The position numbers and the translations under genes were made by a program. The notes beneath the pieces were generated by a model. That model ran no database searches, was not told the DNA's origin, and saw nothing but the letters and a program-made list of their open reading frames with translations. A stretch of 64,000 nucleotides of DNA from Asterias rubens. Lineage: Eukaryota > Echinodermata > Asteroidea > Forcipulatida > Asteriidae. The DNA is taken from positions 2,775,691 through 2,839,690 of the forward strand of contig NC_047078.1 in NCBI RefSeq assembly GCF_902459465.1, read 5' to 3'. Within the stretch, counting starts at the first letter, position 1; each line of letters begins with the position of its first letter. Below are positions 13,801 through 25,800 of the stretch, in pieces.

Positions 13801-16800
13801 GCCTCACAACCAAATTTAACAAAATAAATAATGAACTAAATCCCTTTTAATCATTTCCAAGTTCTAACCTTCATGCTCTGCTTGTGTGGTTCTAAACTCC
13901 ACAGATACTTCAGAATGTGGTACATGGGACGTCTGTAGTTGAACTTCTGATCGAAGGCGTGAGCATCGCCGGAGAACTCAATGTCAATGTAGATGCTGAG
14001 GACAGACCTAGAGACGAGGGGCAGAAGAGGATGCTCCAGGAAGATCTTCTCTCTGTTGAACCTTGGAGGAGGAAAACAAGATGGCTGATGAAAATTACGT
14101 TTAGATTCATGAGAAGGTTAAAGGCAGTGGACACTATTGGTAATTACTCAAAAAAATTATTAGCATAATTATAGTAACAATCAGAGAGAGCTGTTGATAG
14201 TATAAAACATTGTGAGAAACGGCTTCCTCTGAAGTAATGTAGTTTTTAAGAAGTAACTTTACACAAGTTCGATTTTGAGACCTCAGAATTAGATTTGGAG
14301 CTCTCAAAATCAAGCATCTCAAAGCACACAACTTCGTGTGACAAGGGTGTCTTTTCTTTCATTATTATCTGGCAACTTCGACAACCAATATTGAGGTCAA
14401 ATTTTCTTAGTTTTTTGTTTGTTTGAGATACACCAAGTGAGGTGACTGGTCTTTGACAATTGCTAATAGTGTCCAGTGCCATTAAGAGATGATGAATAGG
14501 GGCTCCAATGTCAAATTGATCTTTGTGATGGCAGTAAAAAAAAATGTTAGAAGCCTACCGTAACTTTTGATAGTGTTAAAAGCATTTTGAGGAATATTTT
14601 ACCTCAAATTAAATGTTATGTTTTATGCCCCAAAATTTTAATCTGAGAAATGATTCTCAGAATACGATTCCTATTAGGAATTATTCTTCCTGCGTGGACA
14701 TATTTGTCCAGATTTTCAACCACATCTCTTCAAATGAAATTGTATACATCTACATTTATAGAAGATTAAAACAATCAATGGTAAAAAAAGAAGAAGATAT
14801 ATAAGTTGTCTTTAAAGGCAGTGGACACTATTGGTAATTACTCAAAATAACTATTGGCATAAAACCTTTCCTGGTAACGAGTAACGGAGAAAGGTTGATA
14901 GTATAAAACATTGTGAGAAATGGCTCCCTCTGAAGTAATGTAGTTTTTGAGAAAGAAGTAATTTTCCACGGATTTGATTTCAAGACCTCAGATTTAGAAT
15001 TTGAGGTCTCGAAATCAAGCATAAAAAAGCATACAACTTCGTGTGACAAGGGTGTTTTTTTTTATTTCATTATTATCTCGCAACTTCGACGACCAATTGA
15101 GCTCAAATTTTCACAGGTTTGTTACTTTATGCATATGTTGAGATACACCAAGTGAGAAGACTAGTCTTTGACAATTACCAATAGTGTCCAGTGTCTTTAA
15201 ATACTATGCATTTAAATAAGTGAAAGAAAAGCTGGACTTACATTGTCACAGCAGTGTTTCTCTGCTCCTTCGGCGGCATCAACCCTTCCAAAACCTCAGC
15301 CAGTTTGGCTCGTAGATGAGGGTTATTCATCCGGCCTTTGCTCCCCATAAAGGTCACGATAAAGGTCATGAGGTGACCTAGCGACTCCGCCCCTTCCTGG
15401 AACTTCTTCTCGGAGAACCTCCGCAGGAACTGCATAAAGTTGATCAGGTTCTCCGCCAGGAATTCTGGGATGTGGGCGAGGGCCGGAGGGGTGGAGTCAG
15501 GGAGGGGGTAGGTTGGGGTACGGAGAGTAGTTCGGTCATCGGTGGTTGCCAGCTGGATGAGAAGGCGGGCTGTGGCGATGTGGAGGTCCCAGCTGTGTTG
15601 GATGAGTTTGGGTTCGAGGAGAGATGCTCGGAGGGAGAGGAAGAGCGACATGGCTGGGGGAGAAAAATGTTTAGCAGTAACACTCCTATTCTTTATTCAT
15701 TTTGGTATTTAACCATATACACCGATGTGAATTAGCACTGTATACTCAGAACTCACCCAAGTTCTGTGAAACAAAAACCACAGGCATATTACTCGGGTGG
15801 GATTCGAACCCACAACCTTTGCAATTATAGAACAGTGTCATACCAACTAGACCACGGAGATTGCCCGGTGGCTAGAGGCACTCCTATTCTTGGTCAGGTA
15901 CCTCCTCAAAAGTCAGAATGGTGGGAACATTCAAAGTTTGAGTGATAAGGAATGTTCAAAAGTTGGAATTGTAGGAACATTCAAAAGTCAGATTGGTAGG
16001 AATGTTCAACAGTCGGAATGGTAGAAACGTTTAACCCCAGGGGTGGATTTCACAAAGAGTTAAAACTAGTCTTATCTTAAGTTAGGGAGAGTTACTCGTC
16101 CTAACTTAAGACGAGCCATACGATTTGTGTACCTCCTAGGACTAGTCCTAACTCTTTGAGAAGTAAATAGCTTGACTTATCGTTTTCAGAGAAAAACACA
16201 CCAATTTCTAGATAAACTTTATAGGCACTGGACACTATTGGTAATTACTCAAAATAATTATTAGCATAAAACCTTACTTGGTAACGAGTAATGGAGAGCT
16301 GTTGGTAGTTGTGAAAAACAGCTCCCTCTGGGAATGAGTAACGTAGTTTTCGAGAGAGAAGTAATTTTCCACGAATTGGATAACCTCAGAATTGGATTTT
16401 GAGGTCTCGAAAACTCTGAAAGCACAAAACTTCGTGTGACAAGGGTTTTTTTTTCTTTCATTATTATCTCGCAATTCCGACGACCAATTGAGCTAAAATG
16501 TTCACAGGTTTGTTATTTTATGCATTTATATGTTGAGATACACCAAGAGAGAAGACTGGTCTTTGACAACTACCAATAGTTTTTAGTGTCTTAAAAAAAA
16601 TCTGAATCCAGAAAAAAGTAAATGAAAACACACCAATGTCCATTTGCTCCCTCATCCTTTCGATGGCTGGGTTCCGTGCCCCAGCCGTCCCAAGTCTAGT
16701 CATCTCTTGATACGCTTCCTGGACACGATGGAGCTCCTTATTGAGACGGTTAAACTTCTCTAAGACGCTATGGAAGCCCATGTTGAGACAGCGCTGAGTA

Positions 16801-19800
16801 ATGAAGAAGACCTCAGTGGTGAATTTGTATGGTGGGTTGGTTGGAAGGCCTGGGGCGTCATCCTCAAGCTGGATTAAGCAGGTTTCAGCAGGAAGACCTG
16901 GAGATAAAAAAAAAGTATTTTGCCAGTTACCTTTAAATTCAAAAAACAAAAGTGACATTTATTTCCATATTTCATGAAAGTTTTAAATCAGTATGTAGCC
17001 AAAACAATAATTTTTAAAGAAGTAACCGAGTCAGGCCGAGTGGTTAAGAGCACCGAATTCAAACTCTGGTGCTTCTGATCAGCAGAGTGTGGGTTCAAAT
17101 CCCACAGCCGTGACACTTGCTTTGTCCTCCGGATGGGACGTAAAGCCGTTGGTCCCCTGTGTTGTGTAATGCATGTAAAAGAACCTATGTAGTGCACTTA
17201 TCGAAAAAGAGAAGGGATTCGCCCCGGTGTTCCTGGCAGTGGCTACTGATATTATGCCGTAGCAGCTTCGTAAAATTTATAAGGTGCTACATAATTGGGT
17301 CTCAGAATTCATCACTTCAATAACCTCTCTTTCAGCGCCTTGAGTACCTTGATGGTAGATACGTGCCCTATAAGACTTCAATATTATTATTACAAGAAGA
17401 GCTCTTTTTACAAGGAAGAGAGCCTTAATCTTGTTTGATGGTAAAAGTTGACCTCTCCATACTGTGACTTATAGACTGTATTGAATATGACGTCACGCAT
17501 CTCAAATATCTGACCTACAAAATGGCGTCTGTGTGTGTGCGTGGGTGTGTGCGTGCAATGTGCCGTAGAAATCAAACCGGGAATGTTGCGTGTTGCGTGC
17601 TTCGATGATGTACACGTTTGGACGCGCATACGGTTTGCCCTACAAGATGGCGACTTTTCATAGGGGTTTCGGTCTAAGTAGCGTGTTGGCTTGGTTATCC
17701 TTTACAAGAGTTGTCTGTGTACAACAGTGTTTTGCAGTTGGTGAGTGGTGATTAAAAAACTTGCCTCTTGAAATACAACCAGTTGAACAAACAGTTTGTG
17801 GAAACAACAATATTTTTTACACAATAGCGAACCATGTTCTGATATGAAATTACAGAAAATCTAGACAATAGACCGATCCATTAGGCTCCGCCCACGGCGC
17901 ACGTGTGAGCAAGGACATGAGCCTATCCAATGCCATTCTGCACAACTCTGCTGCGCACGCCAAGCATACGCGCACGCATGTCAGACTTTATTTGTCTGAC
18001 TTTTGGTTGCGCAATGGGTTGTGATTGGTCAATATGCAATGGGGGCGGAGCTTAATTGATCAGTCTATTTTGAGGGATACTTATGTGATTCATTATAATC
18101 TACTTTTAAAATCCCACCTCGTAGATGAACTCCTTTCGTCTTCATCTCCTCATCATCAGCGCCATCGCTCAGCTCAAGACGACTGTAGCTCAGATCTACA
18201 TCCAGTATTTTGCTGGACTCGGACGAGGTGAACGGTGCGCAGAACCGCACCATGACCGCGCTCAGGTTCATGAAGAATGAGTCGCTGGCATAGGTCTGGC
18301 CAAAGTTTGGCATCTCGCGAGACCAGAGTTTACCTCGACCTGTGATGGATAGTTCATAAAAATATGAATTTTAGTGACCCGGCAGAGCCAATTTCAAGAA
18401 GATGCTTTCTTAGGTGAGATTTGCGGTAAAAAAAGTAGTGGTAGTTCTGGAAAAAACGTTGGTTGACAACTCAAAGTTTAGATCACTATGCTCTCATCAT
18501 CTCCAGGAGGATGCTAGGTAGTTACTTATAGACCTTAAAGGAACATGTTGCTTTGGATCGGACGAGTTGGTCTTTGAAAAGCGTTTGTCGCCGTTTGTTA
18601 TAAAATGCATATGATTAGAAAGACATTTTAAAAGTAGAATATAATGATCCACACAAGTATTACTCGAAATTGCATGGTGTTCCTTTTACCTCGTCGACTA
18701 ACACGGTCGGCCACTTGTGGTAGTCAAATTTCTTGACTCCCATAAATGGCCGACCGTGTTAGTTCGCAAAGTAAAAGGAAAACCACACAATTTCGAGGCA
18801 AATTTGTGTGGATCATTGTATTCTACTTTTAAAACATCTTTCCAATCATATGCATTTTATAACAAATGGTTACAAACACTTTTCAAAGACCAACTCGACC
18901 GATCCAAGGCACCGAACGTGTTCCTTTAAAATGTTCCAGTAGAACCTGGAAATCATGCCCTTTGCAACTGATAATGGCCTTGCCCTCTCAAAGATGAAAT
19001 TCCACACCTGACAAATAGTCACAAAGGTAAATCCTTACCTGAGTTACAATGTAGACAGTTCCCAAGCCACGCAAGAAGTTTGTTTTTATTTTCCGTCGAT
19101 GACTTGAAGATCCCTTTGAAGATATTGTAGACACTCTCATTCAATATGGCTATTGGCTGAGGAAACAAGAAAAATGCAAGCCTGAATTATTTGTGTCCTT
19201 GAGCAGCATCTCTGATGCTCATTGGCTACAAAGCTCTTAATGGCAAGGCTCCCCACTATATTTCTGAACTGCTTCAAGTTTACACTCCATCAAGGAATCT
19301 TCGATCAAGTTCCATGCTTCTCCTCGTTGAACCCAAGTCTGGACAGTCATGGGGTGACAGGTCTTTTTCTTCAGCTGCGCCACGCATCTGGAACTCTCTA
19401 CCACTTAATCTTAGATCTTGTCTTTGTACCACAAAATTCAAATCTATTCTCAAAACTTATCTTATGTCACAGGTTTTCAAGGACTAACTTTGTTATGTCT
19501 GAGTTTTTTTTTATTTTTTTTACTGCTCCTTGAACACCCAGCAGGGTGGATATGTGCGCATTACAAGTCTTTTTCTTATTATTATTATACACTACAAACA
19601 TTTGCTTTGTTTGATTGCATACAAACCAGTAGGTTCCACGTACCAGGATTGGTAGTGCTTGCAACAATCGTGGAAGAACAGGGCTACTTATCATCTTGCC
19701 TTGCTCTCTACCAACCGCCACGCTCAAGCTTGCGATCAGCTTTTGACACCACACGCCTACACGAACACTCAACCATCAGAACACTCTCATCTGCTCACAA

Positions 19801-22800
19801 CCGGACTTTCTCTATTGTTGCTCCCCGAATATGGAACAACCTCCCAGTACGCATCAGAAATTGCAACTCTTTGACATTGTTAAAAAAATCTCTAACAATG
19901 CACTTGTATCAGATGTTAACATGTTGTAGTTTTAGTTCCATTGATTTTGCTTTTTTCAGCGCTTTGATCTTGATGTAAAAGTGCTTTACAAATATTTAGT
20001 TGTATGTATGTATGTATGTATGTCTTTCCTGGTGTTGTGGTTCACACTCTTGTTTATAGGTTTATAGGTTTCTTCAGGCTTGCAAGCTACAGTGTTTAAA
20101 GGAACACGTTGCGTTTGATCGGTCGAGTCGGTCTTTGAACAGCGTTCTGTAACGGTTTGTTATAAAATGCGTATGGTAAGAAAAATGTTGTAAAAGTAGA
20201 ATACAATGATCTACACAAGCATGCCTTGAAAGTGCGTGGTTTACTTTTTACCTCGTCCACTAACACGGTCGGCCGTTTATGGGAGTCAAAATTTTGACTC
20301 CCATAAATGGCCGACCGTGTTATTGACTCCCATAAATGGCCGGCCGTGTTAGTCCGCGATGTAAACGGAAAACCAAGCGATTTTGAGTGATAGTCTGATA
20401 GTTGTGTGGATCATTATATTCTACTTTTAAAACATCTTTCTAACCATATGCATTTCATAACAAACGGTTCCAGACGCTTTTTATAGACCAACTCGTCCGA
20501 TCAAATGCATCGTGTTCCTTTAATTTCACTTTATGAGGCACCCTTGATTTCAATACCAGAAACAATTGTAATAACAATAAAACCATCTGGAGAATTTTTT
20601 TGAAAAATACCTCAAGTGGGATTCGAACCAATGACGTTCTACATTCTTACCTGCCATAGGAATTGCTGGGTAGCGTTGTGGTCTCTCTGGGATGACCGGG
20701 AGGGGTTGACAAAGAACTCCGACGGCTGTTGATGTTTTGGAACGCATGAGAGTGACAGCAGAATCCCTATGACAGAGTCCTCGTAACTCTTGGCTTTTTT
20801 CGAGTCCTTTGGCGTCAAATGCTCCACTAGAATCTAAAATTCAAATAAAATATCAAACAGGATTTGAAACTTTGCATGGTGGGAGTATAATCGGTAAAGT
20901 TTGCTGTACCACCATGGGTAAATCTTTTTTGATGAGTGTTGGTGATAGAGTTATATATAAGAACTAGAGGGCGCACTGGCCTATATATGCAGTCCGGCAT
21001 GCGCGCATGCGGCCATTTTCTATGTTGTCGAAAACAGCATCGCACAGCGTGTGTTTGTGCGGCCGTTTTGTAAGTTGACAAAACAGCATCACGTAGCATT
21101 CGATAAACACAAACTCCAACGTGTACTTCTTATTCAACGCGCGTACAGAATGGTGCGCGTGTCTCCCGTCACGTTTGTGCAAGTTATATATATAACTCTA
21201 TGGTATTGGTTCTGAAAAATTACTGGTGATTGACAACTCAACATTCCCATTAGTAGGCTCTGATTGTGGATGCTGCTTAAAGGATTTGGGTACTTTTCGT
21301 AACACAAAACACAATGTCCACAGATTGACATTAAACTTACACCATTTGAAGATAACGATAGTAGAAAGCTTATCTTAAAATATTAGTTGCTGAGGTGCTG
21401 TAGTTTTTGAGAAATGAGTAAAACAATGTCATGAAAATACGTTTTTACATGCTAAAATAATTTTCGTCTCATGATCACTGAGGCGACAATTATTTTCATG
21501 ACATTGTTTTACTCATTTCCCCAAAACTACAGCATCTCAGCAAGTAATATTTTCAGTGAAGCTTTCTTCTGTCATTATCTTCAAACTGTGTAAGTTTAAT
21601 GTAAATCTGTGGACATTGTGTTTTTTGTCCTACAGAGAGTACATAGGACCCTTTAAGCACTGCCTATAAGATTAACTGATAGTTGAGCTTGGCTCGATGG
21701 TTCACAAAGTAAGGATCAGGAACATGATAAGCTGGGCTTAGCTCAGTGTAGCGTGTAGGCTCGGTTAGTTGTTTAGATTTCAATCCCAGCTCCAGCCTGC
21801 ACACTTCACCAGGGTAGGCCTATTTGTAGGGGTTGATCAGGGGTACTAAAGCTAAGTGTGAAAGGGACGTCTGTTATTCCCCTGGCAGGAACAGGAACAT
21901 GATAAGCTGGGCGTAACTTTGTAAAGTGTGTAGGCTTGGTTTATTGTTTAGATTTCAATCCCAGCTCCAACCTAAACGGTTCACTAGGGTAGGCCTATTT
22001 GCCTGGGTTGATCAGGGTTAAAGCTAAGTGTGAAAGGGTTGTCTGTTATTCCTTTGGAGTGCCCCCAGGGGAATAGAGTAGTGTGAAAAGGGCTTAAGAT
22101 ATTCTGTCTCCAGTGTTGTAGCCACGGTGGGCGGTGGCCGACGGGCCTGCCTAGAACTAGCAAATTTCACTCAGCACTCTGAGCAAAATGTAATGTGCTG
22201 CCCAGCACAGATTTCCCCCAGACTGCACTTCAGTAACGATGGCCCCATATCTAAACATGGATAATTTTGTTGAGCCGCTGGCCCTTGGTGGACTGAATTG
22301 GAATAGAGCCCGCCACTAAAATTGGTCTAGCTACAACACTGTCTCTCCTACGTCTACTTAGTATAAAATTTCTCCCTCTACGATATTCTGTCTCCCTCAG
22401 CATACCTGTGCTAAACACGGCCGTCTGGTGAATATCTCTATCACAGCACAGTACGCAGCATTTCTAGAGTTTGACAATGAGGGCGAATTTGTCATTTCTT
22501 TGTAGAGGAGTTCAAGTAGAGGACAGAAGGCATCAGAGATTTGAAAGTCTTCATCGAGAAGTATAGCATCGGCAATCTCCAGGAGGAAGGCCACAACCTT
22601 GTCCATCTCTGGGAATAAGTTTAGAAACAATAACATAAAATGACATTGCAAAAGATGATGCTAGGTCTGATGGAGGGTTTTGGTTTTGACATTACGTGAA
22701 TCACCCATTCAAAGCAATACACGAGTTTGCCTATTACAAACTTGGGTCGGTACTCACTGGTTTGGGAATTGAGAAGCTTTCATCAAGATCTACTTATCTG

Positions 22801-25800
22801 ATAAAAAGTTCATGAAGCTTTAACTTGTGGTTTAGGTTTGTCACTGCCTGTCAGTTTACTGACACAAATATTGACAAACTTTCACAGGTTCTTGTTTATA
22901 ATGTGAAGTACTTGGAAACATGAAATCAACTTTGAATCATAAAAACCAACCAAATATATCATTGAGAAATCGAATAAGAAACAGTAGGACTTTCTCTCTG
23001 CTCTTTAGCAATTCCATTAATTGACACCAGCAAGAGGGTGAATGTTTACTTACTGGGTGAACAATTACTTTAATGATAATGACTGAAATGAGTCACAGTG
23101 ACACCGGTGAGTAGACTTTAGACATTTTTGTTTTAAAAAGGGAAATTCGTGTGATTATAGAAATTATATGGCAACTTACCGCCTTTGGAGAAGTTCTGCA
23201 GGAGGAGGTCTAATGTTTGGGCGTGTACGTCCTGCCCAGGGAAGAGCTCCGGAGTCAAGAGGCAAGTCACAGCATTGGAGACAGCTACCAGTCTACACCT
23301 CTCTGCATATTCATGTAGATTACCCTGAGGTCAAAGGGCAAAGGTTAAAACAATGCAATGAATAAAGGTACACAAATGAGTCCATTGTGTTGTGGTGTGG
23401 GCAACACAAATACATTTTGTTTGGGGAGGAAGACTTATTAACTTTTTCTAATACAGAATTTTGAAAATTCTAAAAAAGGCATTTTAGGCTTTAAAAAAAA
23501 AAGGAAAAGGGGAGTGAAAGACTTAACAAGCTCTCTCTACCAGCAGACCAGGGGTGACAGACAATCTGAAACTATGATCCAAATCTCTTGGAGGTTGAGA
23601 TGATAGCATTTCCACCTCTTGATTACCTCTGGGGTTTAGATTTCACAAAGCGTTTAGGAACAGTTTCCTCAGCAATAGAGAATTAAAATCAAAGAGCAGG
23701 AGTTCTTTATGTTAGGAAAGTAAATAAAGGTAGATTTGTGGTTCACCAGGCACACACAAAATGTCTGAATTCAGATAATCAGATAAACGTCTGAAATTTC
23801 TCATCTCTGAAGATACCTTCTTTGTCTTGGATTGTTGGATGCTACTCCAATGGCATCTCTGTAGGTACCGCATCACATCCTTCTCCCCCGCCTCCTTCTG
23901 CTCCTGAGAGCAAGTCACAGACGACGAGTTCATGGTGATGACGTGGAACGCTGGGTCTTCAAGAAGAAGCCTCTCAAATATTGCCTACAGAGAAAAGATC
24001 AATGAGGAGTCATGATTAACGCTTGAAAGACCATAATGACAAGATCTGGGGTTGGTTTCACAAAAGATTAAGACCAGTCTTCACTTGAGATAGGACGAGT
24101 CAGGACTTTAGCCTAAAGTTTTTAAAATCTCCTACTCTTTGTGAAATCAACCCTTGATCTGTTTCCACTCAAACAAAAAGACCAAAGGAGAGATGAGTGT
24201 CTTGAATTGACATTTTCAAATGTTTTCCATAGTATATTTTGAAACAAAACCAAATTATGGTCATACTTTGTTCGTTAGACAGTTTTACAGAAAACCAATG
24301 TGTCCAAAAACTCAACAAATATAGAAATTAATGGTCTCTTAAGGGTTAGAAACTGTCCACTAATGCGTCTCAACTGAACCTTAAAATTCAAGCTCACTGT
24401 GTCTGCTCCAATTAATGAAATTCCAGTCTTTATACCATGTAAGTTGTGTGTGCAACTAATGTTATGAATGCACACCCTTTAAGATCAGATGAAATCAGCT
24501 ATTAAAAATGTAATGAATTCCACAACTTTACCTGATCAATGACGTCCCATCCAAGCCAGCTCCAAGTACCTCCACTGTCTTCTTTAAGCTTATCAGCCGT
24601 TTCAATGAGATAAACACAGCGTGGGGGCATCCCACGTTCATTCGTTTCTCCCTCTGACAGAAAGAAAAATATATGAAACAAATTTCACTAACCCTTATAC
24701 TTAAAAATACATTCGGATGGTTTGGGATTTTAATTGTCAAATCCATCTATCAAGCAAACTCTTGGAAGGTTTTCTTTTAATAGAGAGATTGCCACTTAAA
24801 GACAGTGGACACTATTGGTAATTGTCAAAGACCAGTCTTCTCACTTGGTGTATCTCAACATATGCATAAAATAACAAACCTGTGAAAATTTGAGCCTTGT
24901 CAAACGAAGTTGTGTGCTTTCTGATGCTTGATTTCGAGACCTCAAATTCTAAACTTGAGGTCTCGAAATCAAATTCGTCTAAAATTACTTCTTTCTCGAA
25001 AAACTGCGTCACTTCAGAGGGAGCTGTTTCTCACAATGTTTTATACCATCAACCTCTCCCCATTACTCGTAATCAAGAAAGGTTTTATGCTAATAATTAT
25101 TTTGAGTAATTACCAATAGTGTCCACTGCCTTTAAAGGCAGGAAGGTGAGTGCTGCACTAAACCGGTTTGGGCTGTTGACCCAAATCAACTGTCACTAGA
25201 GGCACGTTGCCACCTACTCCTTGGATTGAAATAGGGTTACGCAGTATTACGATGAAGGCAGGAATCATCCACTAGGAACCTGGATGGTAAAGCAGATTAC
25301 ACTTACTTCCCAACTTTGTACAAAGCAATTACATGGTTAAGTGTCTCGCTCAAAAGGGAAAAACACCAGAGATAGGTCATGTGAACTAGGTTTGTTCGCG
25401 CAAAGATCTATGGTTAAAGACAGTGGACACTATTGATAATTGTCAAAGACTAGTCTTCACAGTTGGTGTATCTCAACATTATATATGCATAAAATAACAA
25501 ACCTGTGAAAATTTGAGCTCAATTGGTCGTTGTAGTTGCGAGATAATAATGAAAGAAAAAAACACCCTTGTCAAACGAAGTTGTGTGCTTTGTGAACTAA
25601 AATTCTAAACTTGAGGTCTTGAAATCAAATTCGTGAAAAATTACTTTTCTCGAAAACTACGTCACTTCAGAGGGAGCTGTTTCTCACAATGTTTTATACT
25701 ACCAACCTCTCCCCATTACTTGTAATAAAGAAAGGTTTTATGACGATAATTATTTTGAGTAATTACCAATCGTGTCCACTGCCTTTAACGAGTGGTTGTT

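Noticed and set aside
15790..15872. Possible tRNA gene with a clear B box
   Set aside because: Same head occurs at 46965 and 10583 with the same non-tRNA tail, so it is a SINE.
17028..17115. Possible tRNA-Leu gene
   Set aside because: Acceptor stem does not pair well, and the sequence continues into a SINE body shared with other copies here.
24897..25119. Overlapping short frames with [14 protein letters not shown] or similar, seen at many places
   Set aside because: The same frame appears wherever a family A MITE lies; it is a by-product of the repeat, not a gene family.
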